From Acephala macrosclerotiorum (taxonomy: Eukaryota > Ascomycota > Leotiomycetes > Helotiales > Mollisiaceae), in contig MU119386.1 of assembly GCA_014904845.1 (NCBI GenBank), positions 47,043-111,042 on the forward strand: a stretch of DNA of 64,000 nt, in the 5' to 3' direction. This document shows positions 46,201 to 57,679 of the stretch, one piece after another; within the stretch, counting starts at the first letter, position 1, and the number at the start of each line of letters is the position of its first letter. The position numbers and the translations under genes were made by a program. The notes beneath the pieces were generated by a model. That model made no database searches. It was given only the letters and a program-made list of their open reading frames with translations, and was not told where the DNA came from.

Positions 46201-47650
46201 AATAAAAATTTTCAAATTATTATTTTTAAATAAAATTCGTTTTAAGAATTAATTTTTATTTATATTGTTTTTTTGTAAAAAAAAATTTGTTTTAATTTTT
46301 ACTTGAAATTTCGTTCGTTTATTCGTTTTAATAAAATATATTTTTTAAATAAATATTTTTTTAATCGATTTTTTTCGATTAAAATTTTTTATTTTAATTT
46401 TTTTCGTATTATTTTTTAAAATTCAAAATTTATTTTAATTTTATTATTTCAATTTAAAAATAATTACAAACGATTCGCGAATTGCGATTTTTAAAAAAAT
46501 TAAAATTAAAATATAAAACAATAAAAAATTTTATTTTTTAATACTATAATTTTTTTTTTTATATATTAAAATTTTTTTTTTTATATTTCAATTTTCATTG
46601 AAAATAAAATTAATTACTATAAATAATTGCTACGAATTTTTTTTTTTTTTTTTATATGTATTTTAATACTAATTATTTCAAATAATTCAATATATAATTT
46701 TTATAAATCAATATTTTTCTATAATTTCGTAATCTTATAATCAAATTATTTAATTTCAAATAATATAATCAAAATAAAAAATTTTATTAATTAATTTTCA
46801 ATTTTCGATTTTTAATAATTTGAATTTTTTTTTAATAATAATAAAAAATAAAATATATAAATCGCATATAAACAATTTTCAATGAAATTTATTAAAATAA
46901 TTTATTTTTTGATATCGTTTTACTAATATAAAAAAAATAATAAAATACAAAATAAAAAAATTCAATCGTAAATTAATTCGTTTTAATTAATAAATTAAAC
47001 TTATTCGAAATAATTTATAATTCGTAAATCAATTAATCAATTAATAAAATAAAAATAAAAATAGAAAAATTATTAATTAATCTATAATAAACGAAAATTT
47101 ATTATATACTAAAAAACACGTAATTAATACTATTTTCGAAATTAATTATTTACAAAAATTTTTGAAAAAAGAATATATAATTCTATTATAATATTTAATT
47201 TGTAAAACGTTATTTTTGAATTAAAATTTTTTTTAACGATATATATAAATTTTTAATCGAAAAAATCAATTTAATTTTTTGTTTTAAAATGTAATTTGTA
47301 ATATATTTTACTTGAAATTAATTTTACACTCGAATTTACTATTAATTATATTTTTAAGCGCGTATTAAATATCGTTTTTAATATATAAAATTTTTATTAA
47401 AAAATAATTAAAATATTTAATTTTAAAATAAGAATGTAAAAATAATAATATATTAAACGAAACGATCGATTTAAAGAATAGTCGATTAATAAGAGATTTA
47501 ATTTAAATACAATTGTATTTCTTTATTTTCATTTTTTATAAATTTAATACTTTTTAATTCCATGTTCAATTTCTATGACAATATATTTTATTATTAAAAT
47601 CATAATTCAAATTCGTTTATTTAGATGTCAAAAACACCTTAGATAAAAGT
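40250..47650. repeat. AT-rich RIP-like block 1
   Basis: About 7.4 kb of extremely AT-rich sequence with no long open frame on any strand. The few remaining C residues are strongly biased to CpG (for example repeated tcga, acgt and acga), while CpA is scarce. This is expected after heavy RIP, which prefers CpA and spares CpG. It probably consists of dead transposons. Confidence 0.8.
41492..47192. mobile_element. Possible RIP-degraded LTR element
   Basis: Two direct repeats of about 265 bp, 41492-41755 and 46921-47192, are 5.43 kb apart and align over their whole length (shared runs such as gtaaattaattcgttttaat and aaaacacgtaattaat). Most differences are C/T or G/A. The spacing and repeat size fit long terminal repeats of a 5.7-kb retrotransposon. 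Internal coding is erased. Exact ends and target duplication could not be set. Confidence 0.55.
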
Positions 47651-47688
47651 CTAATTATATATGCAAATTAGGAAACTATATCTATATA

Positions 47689-50600
47689 CTAAGGCTCCTT
47701 GTAGTCGGTATAATCAAATGTAAAAAATACACGAAGGGGTTTCACTCTCGGCCTTTCCTTGGTAGAGGTACTTGTGCCTGACCAAGGTGGGACTGAACTT
47801 GTGCTATTGACACCATTCGTCATACTGTCGAGCTCCGTGTCATCTTGTATATATTCTAGATGTCTCGGAATCTGTTTTTTGAAGACCTCTTTCTGCAGCT
47901 TAGCTTTAGCTTGTTGCAGCATTGCTGCATTCCACATCATCAGGACGCTTCCGTGACCTATTCTTTTGATGAAAGAGAGTGCGCCTCTATCGCCCAGCGG
48001 AAAGTAGATCCCTAACCTAAGTTGAGAGACACTCCAACGGCGCTCTTCTATCCCCTCAGCCTTCTTTTGCCTCATCTTACGCAAACCTTCAGGTTTGATG
48101 GACTCGCTAATGATGAGCGCAGTCTCGAAGACCGAATAAGTGCTGCCTTTACTGAAGCAGCTTCGTCCTCCATCATACGGGAATTCCAGGCACTTCTCAA
48201 CAACCACAACCATGGTGAAATATACCTTGGAGTCTTTCAGAAATCCAGACCACTTGTGTTGTGGTTGCTTAAGCAGCACGAGATGTCTTTGGCCAGGTGC
48301 AGGAACCCAGATAGTATAGAGAGTGCTTGGTTCTTCCTTGATTCAGACGCCAGTCTCCGAAAGTGCGTTCAAGCACCAACAAACTGCTTTGCGAATGTTG
48401 TCTCGCTGATCAGCATTCAACGCATTGTCGTACCACAGCCTGCGAAACGCATGAAGATCCCGAGCGCAGACTGCATTGATGTAGGCATTCCTACATTCAT
48501 CGCTCGACCACGGAAAAGGTCGAAGATATTCCAACATGCTTGGCGAACCCAGAAGTCTGGTTAGTGGGACCTTCCTAGCATTGTGAGTTGAAAGCGAAAA
48601 CTCAAGACCATAGCGATGTTCGAGTACAGCAGGGTCAAGTTGCCCTAGTTCTGGATGCTCCCATGCTTCTATCAGAGCAGTCCGCTGGAAATGGCCTTCT
48701 CTTCTCTTCCAGGTTCTACCATATTTTCCTACGAAACCTTTAGCAGGAACGCCAGCTTGCACCTCCACAGTTTCGGAGTCAACATAAGTAGAAGGATCCG
48801 ATGTTGCAAGTGGTTGTACCAAGCCATATTCATCGAGACGTTGTTTGATCTCTCTGTTTGAACAACAGCAGTTGAGATTAAAGCTAACGTGGGAAGCACC
48901 TATGACGAGAGTCTCTGACCCGTTAAAACGTTGTTCCGAAGCTACAAATCTCTCGCTCGACTCTGTCCAGTGACAGAATATCTCTCCCGGCTCAAGCCTC
49001 AACCCCGAAGGGCAAGCCCAAGGTATGATGTGGCCATGCCCAACTCTGTATTTAATGATCTCTTCTGGTCTCGCGGCGGGGCACTCCTTCCATATCGGTC
49101 CCCAGATATCTGCAAAAGTATCTACCTCAGTGATCAGATGCAAGCGTTCTTCACCCTCGTCAGCGAACGTTGCCAGTCCAAAGACCCACACTTGCTGACC
49201 CCGAAGGAAAGCATCCAGACATTGAAGTGAGCGCCGACGACATGTTACGGTATGTGGAGACTCCCGGAGAACTTCATGTGGAACTGATTGGATCGTAGGT
49301 GGGAATGGTATTCTGAACTCCGTTTGACCAATACTATATCGTTTGTCGAAAGGCTCAATGTGTGCTCCAGAGTAGGAAAGGATAGCCAGGTCAAGTACAT
49401 GAACTATACTTCCCCATACCGCCATGGTATTTGAAGCTGGAAAGGCCGTTGGATGCCACAAACGCACATGCTTCAGAAAGGCTTCACAATGAGCTGCCAA
49501 GTCTGCTGTGGCTTGTGAGAAGAATGATTCGTTAATGTTCGTGGCGCACTCTATCTCCAAGATGGCCTCTTCGAAGACGCTAACCAACGTCTTGATGTCG
49601 GAGACTGCTATGGACACCAGCCTGACACAGTTTTCTCACCTGTCTCCGACATCCATACTCAGCAAATTGATGAAAGTGTCACAATAGTGGTCGTCTTGAA
49701 GCGTTGTAACGTTGAACCATAAGTCGCGCATGGTATGGTAGCAATTTAGAAGATACCATATCTTCACTGCTTGTAGCTCATCTCCAATTTCGCATGCAAG
49801 TCTGAACTGCGAATAGAGTCGGACCCCATCAATAGGCGAAGACTCTGTCAGCTCTGAAAACATGGACTCTGTTAGTGGAGTAAGTGGTTGGCTTCTCCGA
49901 TCCCCGTGGGCCTTGAGCGCAGATCGCCCGTAGATCTTCCTCTCTAGAGTTTCGAGGCTATCAAAGTACTTCTGAGGATCCAATAGTCTATGCGAGGCAT
50001 CTCCGTCCGAGCTGTATGAAGAGCTGTCCTCTTCAATCTCTTCTACAGGACTTTCAATGCCAACAGACGTATCGTCCTCCGTCTCAGAAGAGCTGTCCTC
50101 TCGAAACGGCCACTCATGCGCTGAAATAGGGTGCTCTGGGTTTGAGAAGTCGAGTGTCGGAAAGTCCTTTGGGGTGGAGCGCATGGTCTGCTCCATCGGC
50201 TCGTCATCTATCTTCATCTCATCGGGTTCAAAACCAGCCTCGTCATTGACGGATCCCTTTACCGATGGGTCCGTAGGGGCTGTGAATATGGTCGTATCCT
50301 CACGTACGCTTGTCCAAGGATGCGTTTGAGCGGTATCGTGTGACGATTCTGCATCTTTGTAGGCGTCATCTGTAGCGAGGATTTCTTCCTGTTGCGTAAA
50401 CCCAAACTGATCTTCTGGTTCGGGACTGAAAAGCGGGCGTCTGGTCGTGGCTATGCTTGAGTTCGACGCGTCGCTGTTCCTATTCTCCCCTTGGTATGTC
50501 TGTCTTGAACTCACAGACCCAAATTCATCTTCTGAATCATCTCGGCGTCCGAAAGAGCTAAAAAACCCTGCATCCCAGTTCAACATGGCACTGTTACTAC

Positions 50601-50835
50601 CCTCATCTTGACTAGCGAGGCCGAGGCCAATCATTTCATGTCTTTGACTTTCATGTGCCCAGTTCTCCACTTGCGACTCGAAAGGAAATGATGGTGGTGC
50701 GAAAGCATGTAATTGTGCGGTTGAGGAGGAGTCAGATATAGTAGAGTTATATTGGGATCCGCCTCTCGATCCTAGACTACTCTGATATCCTCGGAAATGG
50801 GTACCTTTGACGCTAGCTCTATACGAGAGAGCCAT
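47689..50835 (-). pseudogene. Large protein frame broken by two TGA codons
   Basis: From ATG 50833-50835 (MALSYRASVKGTHFRG) the same frame runs 1049 codons to a stop at 47689, interrupted only by TGA at 49636-49638 (between GDR and ENCVRL) and TGA at 48343-48345 (between SETGV and IKEEP). No intron explains either stop, and the coding character continues unchanged on both sides. Both are one C-to-T change from CGA. The N-terminal third is Ser/Asp/Glu-rich and disordered; the remainder looks globular (TEVDTFADIWGPIWKE, GHGHIIPW, RTALIEAWEHPELGQLDP). I do not recognise a named family. It ends only about 40 bp from the AT-rich block, so leakage of RIP or methyl-C deamination is a likely cause. 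It is a recent pseudogene unless the stops are read through. Confidence 0.75.
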
Positions 50836-51243
50836 GATTGAGATCGTATATATGATCAGGTCAAGTAGTGCAAGCTGCCAAATCTATCCACAATACGATG
50901 AGAGACATCCAATAGAGATGTTGAGACAGAAGTATGAACAACCAAGCCAATGTATGTTGACACAAGCGTGATCGAAGAATGCTCGCCCTCGTCACTTGTT
51001 TAAAAATCGGAAGTCGTGATGCAGAGCTGGAATTGTGTGTGGTTCAACAGAGTCGCAGATTTTCGTGACAGTGGCTTGCAGGGAGGCCCAAGCCTTCTAT
51101 CTAACGAACCAACAGGAGTTGCAGGCTCGTAAACAATCGGCAACAGAGTCACCGACCTCTCCTAGTTGAAGAATGGCAAACGAGCTATAATCTTCACTCT
51201 CATGCAAGGAAGGTTGTGAAGACAATTTTTGTAGCTGAAACCA
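50836..51243. other. Intergenic
   Basis: Upstream region of the broken large gene and flank of the transposase relic. Nothing else seen. Confidence 0.45.
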
Positions 51244-51678
51244 ATGGTAAAATCGCGTTTCTCCTCCTCAACGCTCTTCCTTCTGCGCGCCGAAATGATC
51301 GCTTCACGTCGCCCTCTGGGCCCAATAAATTCAAATATCATTCCTCATAAGGACCTCTCTCCATATATTAGAGGAAAAATCATGGAGAAGCTCGAAGAAG
51401 GCAAGAAACCAGCGCATATTGCGAAGGAGCTCAAAATCGCGAAATCCACTATCCGAGACACTATTAAAAACGACCCATTGCGCAACGAAGGCGCCTCGAG
51501 ACCTCGCCCCGGTTGGCCAGACAAATATTCGGATCGATTTAAACGCAGACTTATAGCCTTTGGAGGACAGTTGGTCGCCGAGTCAGAGCCATATACCAAA
51601 GTCACAAACAGAGTACTTCTGTCAATGGATATGCATGTATGCGTAGATAGAAGCCAGACCACGCGCATGTTAGAATGA
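51244..51678 (+). pseudogene. Tc1/mariner-like transposase N-terminal relic
   Basis: A 144-codon frame contains a clear helix-turn-helix region like that of Tc1/mariner transposases: LSPYIRGKIMEKLEEGKKPA, then HIAKELKIAKSTIRDTIK, then a GRP-like linker (RPRPGWPDKYSDR) and RRLI. A full transposase would be about 340 residues with DDE/D catalytic residues; the frame ends after the second DNA-binding part and no catalytic domain follows. It is a truncated copy, or a captured DNA-binding domain. Confidence 0.65.
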
Positions 51679-51689
51679 GGCTCTCTCCA

Positions 51690-51910
51690 GTTCTCTGCCT
51701 TCTCCTGTATATAAGGGGGCTCTGCCCCCCTCTCACATCATTATTCAATGTATGCTCATTCATACCTTTTAACAGCGCAGGAAGGGGATCACTGGTCATG
51801 CTGAGGCATGTTGAAGTAGGGTGTGTTGGACGAGTCCAACGCGCTTTGGTGATTTGGCCAACCTGCGTTCTCCGGCATAGCCGCCGTATTGGAGGCTGGA
51901 ACCGTGTATG
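51690..51910 (+). other. Possible solo-LTR or promoter fragment
   Basis: A TATA-like tgtatataag is followed at once by a perfect GC hairpin (gggggc-tct-gccccc, 51715-51729). TATA plus an immediate GC stem is a common layout in fungal LTRs. No repeat partner is in the window, so this is tentative. Confidence 0.25.
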
Positions 51911-52001
51911 AATCAATCAATCATCAATCCTGGCTGCACCAGCTGTTCTGATAGTCCAAAATCCTTGAGGATTGACTGGGTACCCTTCTATTTCGACCTT
52001 A

Positions 52002-52263
52002 CGAGCTGGGCTTCACGGGTCTGTGCGCCACAGGGCATATTTTCGCCTTTAGCGAGCCACTTTTTTGCTTTGAACTTCAAAAGTCACGACCATCATTTTA
52101 GAACTTTACAAGCACCACTTTTTCAATTTGCTTCAGATCTCGGCTTCGGGTTTCATTTTAGTTGAATTGCGTTTTCAATCCTTTAATCGTCTATAATTCG
52201 AGATTTTATTTCCTATTTTCGAAGAAAATACCCTGAGCGCACAGACCCGTGAAGCCCAGCTCG
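52002..52263. mobile_element. 262-bp MITE with long TIRs and TTA target duplications
   Basis: Terminal inverted repeats of about 45 bp start cgagctgggcttcacgggtc at 52002 and end with the inverse at 52263; the outer 27 bp match perfectly. Both ends are flanked by TTA (51999-52001 and 52264-52266). There is no coding capacity. A TTA duplication suggests PIF/Harbinger-type mobilisation; if only TA is counted, a mariner origin is possible. The interior is only mildly AT-rich, so it seems less mutated than the blocks around it. Confidence 0.8.
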
Positions 52264-52789
52264 TTAGCACCATGTCCTCCTTGTTATCGCGGGATCCGTG
52301 TCTTGTATATGTGCCGGTTGGCCAAGATGTTGGATAATACTTAACGGGGCTCTTGGAATTTTGTGACCCCGAAGACGCCATCAGTAAAGGTGCTGCGTAC
52401 CCATGAAGATGAACGCCAGGTGGCTAGCGGGGCGTGGGCTAGGCTGAGGTTTCGGTGCGTGCTTTGGCAGGGTCTGTGCACACAGCCTCGTCTGCCCAAC
52501 TTTCCTTCATTTTGATATTCATTCCTCTCTTAGCAAACCACCTTTATGAAATAATTAATTAGTTAAAAATCTACAATATTTGCGCTTATAGATGGATGAT
52601 ACGCCATTTCATAACACTGGCCACAGGCGGCATGCAGCCAGAATCGTCGCCGTTACCAGTGAACTCCACTATGTCGGACAGCAACGTAGGAATTAAGTCC
52701 ATTTCGACACAACTGATTCAGCTGATCGCATGTCAAGTCGCAGCAAGAATCGAGTCCGGCATCGTCGATTTCATTAACAACTCACGACA

Positions 52790-53251
52790 TCAGCCGCACG
52801 AAGTACCACATCGACGAGCTTGGGACGTTCGCCGCAAGGCTTGAAAACGTAGGTCGAGCTTCGGCACTGTTAGCACAAGATCAAACTACTGATTATTTCC
52901 CAACAGGCGTCTGCGAGTATATTTCCTAACAAAGGACGATCTCGGTATAAAGACATACGAGTCTTACTATTGAGATGGGAAGAAGATAACATGGGCGTAC
53001 AATACGAACTCAACGACCTTGCCAAAACCTTCAAATCCACGTATGGATTTGACACCGAAATATGGGTTATACCAACGGCCAAATCCCTTTTTGCCCTCAA
53101 CCGCAAGACTTGGCAGTTCATAGAGGACTTCGGAAATGCCGACAATCTTCTCATTGTTTACTACGCTGGACGCGGTCTTATGAATGGTTCTAGGCAGGCT
53201 TTATGGACTGAAGGACCACAGGAGGACAAATTTCTAGTGGCCCTTCCTTAA
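52790..53251 (+). pseudogene. Caspase-like (peptidase C14-type) relic
   Basis: An exon ending YHIDELGTFAARLEN joins by a 58-nt intron (GTAGGT 52849 to CAACAG 52906) in phase to KGRSRYKDIRVLLLRWEEDN, then GVQYELNDLAKTF, YGFDTEIW, and ADNLLIVYYAGRG. This is the caspase-fold pattern in which the strand before the catalytic His reads YYAGHG. Here the His is Arg (CGC at 53171-53173). The frame then departs from the family and stops at 53251, before the second half with the catalytic Cys. The 5' side also shows a frame change. It is therefore a truncated, catalytically dead copy. Fungal caspase-like proteins are often found near NLR and HET genes and linked to regulated cell death. Confidence 0.6.
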
Positions 53252-53640
53252 CAACTCTCGAGCCAAGGTCCTATCCAACAACGCAGATAATGAGTCTGCA
53301 AAGCGTAAAATTGCGACGTCAGTATATTCCAGGGTCGATTTATCCTCGCAGATTGCGGCTCCAATAATTCGAGGCGCTGGCCAAGTGTGAGGCGCAACAC
53401 GAGTTACAGCTTCAGGAATTGATAGAAGGTATGGCCTGATTGAAGGTCCTCTCGTCGATGATTTGTGATGTTAGACCTTATAAGGACTTATTTTAGCAAG
53501 AGCAATGTAGAGATTGGCCATCTAGCAAACTCTCAAGAGTTATATCAAAAGTTTAATCTGATTTCACTCTCTCGCTGATTCGGCTAAAGCGTGTGCGTTT
53601 AACAATTGTTCTCCGTTTTACTATTAACTCTCTATTAATC
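53252..53640. other. Transition into AT-rich block 2
   Basis: About 390 bp of ordinary sequence after the caspase relic, grading into AT-rich DNA near 53590-53640. No gene seen. Confidence 0.45.
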
Positions 53641-56600
53641 AAAAGTTTAATTGCCGCTTTGTATTTCAAAATTATATTGTATATATAAAATAAAAAAAGT
53701 ATTATTAAATTTATTATATATTATAATTATTTTATTATTTAAAAATCATGAAAATTTAAAAAAAAAAAAATTAAAATTAAAATTAATTTATATTTATAAT
53801 TTAATAAATTTTTTTTAAATTTTTTTTAAATTTATATATATATTAAAATATAATTAATCGTAATTAATATTAATAAAAATTTTAAAAAAAATATTTTATT
53901 TACGTTTAAAACTTTTTTTAATTATAAAAATTTAAATTATAAATATAATATTTTTAATTTAAATTTTTTTTTTTACGTTTTTTTTTTAAATTATTAAAAT
54001 TTTTAAATTGATTATATAAATAAATAATTTTTTAATAAAAATTTAATTAATTAAATTAAATATAATAAAATATAATTAAATTTTTTTAAAATATTTACAT
54101 ATTATTTTTATATATTAATATATAATTAAAAAATAATATTATAAAATAATATTATAAAAATATAATAATTCTTTTTTAAATAAAATTATTAAATTAATAT
54201 AATATTATTAAATTATTTTATTTATAAAAATTTAATATTTTTTATATTATTATAAAATTAATTAAAATAATAATTATAAAATTTTAAAATATATTTTTAT
54301 TTTAAATATTAAAATTAATAATTATTTTTATAATAAAAAAATTAAAAAATATTAAAAAGTTTTTTTTTAATAAATAATTTTTTATAATTAATTAAATCGA
54401 TTATAATAATTAAATATAAAATAAAAATATTAAAAATACGTTTTTATTTAAAATATTTTTATTTTAATTATATAATTATAATAATTTAATATAAAAAATA
54501 AAATCTTTTAAAAATAAATTTTAATATCAAATTTTATTAAAAAATTATCAAATTAAATTTAATATTAATAATAATAATAAATTATTATTAATATTATTAT
54601 AATATTAATTAATTATTATTAATAACGTTATAATAATATTATAATAATATTAAAAAAATTAAATCGACGTTATTAAATTATTTTATTTATAAAAATTATA
54701 ATATTTTATTATAATAATTATAATAAATAAATAAAAAATTAACGTTTAAATTATATTTAATTTACGATTAAATATTATATAATTATATTATTATTATATT
54801 TTATATTATAATATTTATTTTTATTAAAAATTTATATACGTTTATATATAAATATTTTTATTTTATTTTATTAATTTAAATTTTTTATTTTTTAATTTAA
54901 TATATTTTAACGATATTTTACAATTAAATTTTTTTTTTATATTTTTAATATTATAAAATCGAAGTTCTTTATTTGAAAATTTAATATAATTCAAATTTTA
55001 TTATATTAATAATAATTTTTATATTATTTTTTAATTATTTTTTTAAATTTATTATTAAAAAATTAAATAAAATTTATATTAAATTTTATTATATTAAATT
55101 TTTTAATTATTATTTTTTTAATATTAAATAAAATAAATAATTTATTTTATTTATAAAAAAAATTAATTATATATTTTAAATCGATTAAAATCGTATTTAT
55201 AATTTTTATATTTTAAATTTTCGTATTATATAATATAATTATATTATTTTTTTTATAATTATTAATAATATTAAAATATTCGAATATATTAATATATTAC
55301 GTTTAATAATCGTAATTTTTATATTAATTTTCTTTTAATTAAAACACGTAATAAATATATATATTTATTTTAATATTAATAATTTTTATTTTTATAATAA
55401 AAATTTAATTTATTTTTTAATATAATTTTTTATTTAATTGTAAATTTAATAAATAATTTTATAATTTAAAAATTTAATATTTATAAAACGATTATAAGAA
55501 ATCGTTTATTCAAAAAAAAACAAATAAAAAAATCTTATAATTATATTAATTATATTATAAACTTTTTATAAAATTATAATAATTTCATATAACGTTAATT
55601 AAATAATTACTTTAAAATAAAAAATATTTTTACTTTTAATATTTCGTATTATATTTATTTTATTAATTATTTTATAAATTTTAAACGTTAAAACGTTTTT
55701 AATAACTTTTTTATATTTTATAAAATTTTAATATATTAAATTATTTTTTATTTAAATTTTATTAATTATTATAATTATATATTTAATTTACGAATTTAAA
55801 TTAATATTATTAGCGTATAAATCGTTTATAAATACGAATATTTTAATTATTTTTAAATTAATTAAAATATAATAAATATTATATAATAAATTATTTTATT
55901 ATTATTTTTATTTTTTATTTAAAATTTTTATATTTTTTTCGATTAAAATTTAATATTATATAACGATTAATAAATTAAAAACAATTTTTAATTAATAAAT
56001 AAATATAATATACGTTTTATAAACTAGTTATTTTTAATATTAATTTAAATAATTTTTAATTTTTAAATAAATAAATTCGAATTTTTTATTTTAATTTTTT
56101 TATTAAATATTAATTAATTTATAAACGTTAAATATTTTTTATTTTTTATTTATAATTTAATTTTTTTTTATTTTTTTATTTTTTTTTTTTAAATTTAAAA
56201 ATTATAATATTAATAATTTTAACGTATTATTTATTTATATATTAATGATTTTGAATTTTTTTTTTTTTTATTAATTAAAAAATAAAAATTATATATTGAA
56301 AATATAATATTTATAATATATAATAAATTGATAAATTTTTTTTTTAAGTTTATATAATAATTTTTTAAAATAAAAATATATATTTATTTTTAATAAATTA
56401 ATAAAAATTATTTATTAAATTAAAATATATAATTATATATATATATATATATATATAACGTTTTATAATTATATTATAAAATTATAATTTTAAATTAAAA
56501 TTAAAATTAAATTTTTTTTTTAATTTAAAATACGATTTTCGTTTTTTTTATATAATTCGTTTATTATTTTATTTTTAATTTCATATATTAATTTAAATTT

Positions 56601-57679
56601 AAAAATTGAAATATTTTTATATATTATTAAATTATATTATATAAATTTAAAAACGTTTTTAATAAGTAATTTTTTTTTTATTATAAAACTTTGAAAAATT
56701 TTTTAAATATAATAATAAATTTTTTTTTTGTAATTTGATTATAAATTTTATTCGTTATATAAATTATATTAATAATAATTTTTTTTTATATAATATTAAT
56801 TAAAAGTTTTATTATTTATAAAATTATTATTATCGTTATTAATATTTATAAAATTAAAATATTTTTATTCGAAATAAATTATAAATTTTATTTTATTTTT
56901 TATATTTTTTAATCGTTTATAATATTTAAATTAAATAATTATTATTATTATTTTTTTAATTTTTAATTTTTTGTATTATTTTTATCGTTTTTAATTTTTT
57001 GTTTTTTTTATATAATTTTTATAAATTATTTTTTTATTGATTTTTTAATTTATAATTTTCGAAAATATAATTTAATTATAATTAATTTAAAATTTATCGA
57101 TTTATAAAATAATTATATAATATATTTTTTATTTGTAATTATTAAAAATTTATATAATTCTTTTTATTTTTAATATTTTTTAAAAATTCGAATATTGAAA
57201 TTAATAAATAAATTTAAAATTATTAAAATATTATTAATTTATTATTTTTTATTATTAATAAAATTAATATAAATTTATTTAATTTTATTAAATTATTATA
57301 AATTTTTATTATTATTTATAATATTTATTTTTTTATAATATATTTTATTATTTTATTTTTTCAAATAAATTATACGTTTTAATTAAATTTATTTTTATTT
57401 TTATTATTACGATTTTTATTTATTATTTAAATTTTATAAACGTAAAATTTTTTAAACGATTTTAAATACGTATTAATTTAATATTTTTTAATTACGTTTT
57501 ATATTATTTATATAAATATTTTTATAACAAATTATACGTTTTAAAATTTTATAATAAAATTTACAAATTATAAAATCGTATTATTATTTAAATATATAAT
57601 ATTAACGATTATCGAATAATTAAATTTGTAATTATTTATTAAAAGTTTTTTAAATTGTTTTAATAATTTTACGTTTATT

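Noticed and set aside
40250..47650. AT-rich block as mitochondrial DNA inserted in the nucleus
   Set aside because: No mitochondrial genes or tRNAs visible, and the CpG-biased residual C plus direct LTR-like repeats fit RIP better.
49636..49638. Stop-codon recoding (selenocysteine or programmed TGA readthrough) in the broken large gene
   Set aside because: Filamentous ascomycetes generally lack selenocysteine machinery, the downstream bases do not match the readthrough context, and the same C-to-T pattern occurs in neighbouring pseudogenes.
56434..56457. (TA)n run as a functional element or origin
   Set aside because: A simple microsatellite in DNA that is nearly all A and T; no reason to give it a role.
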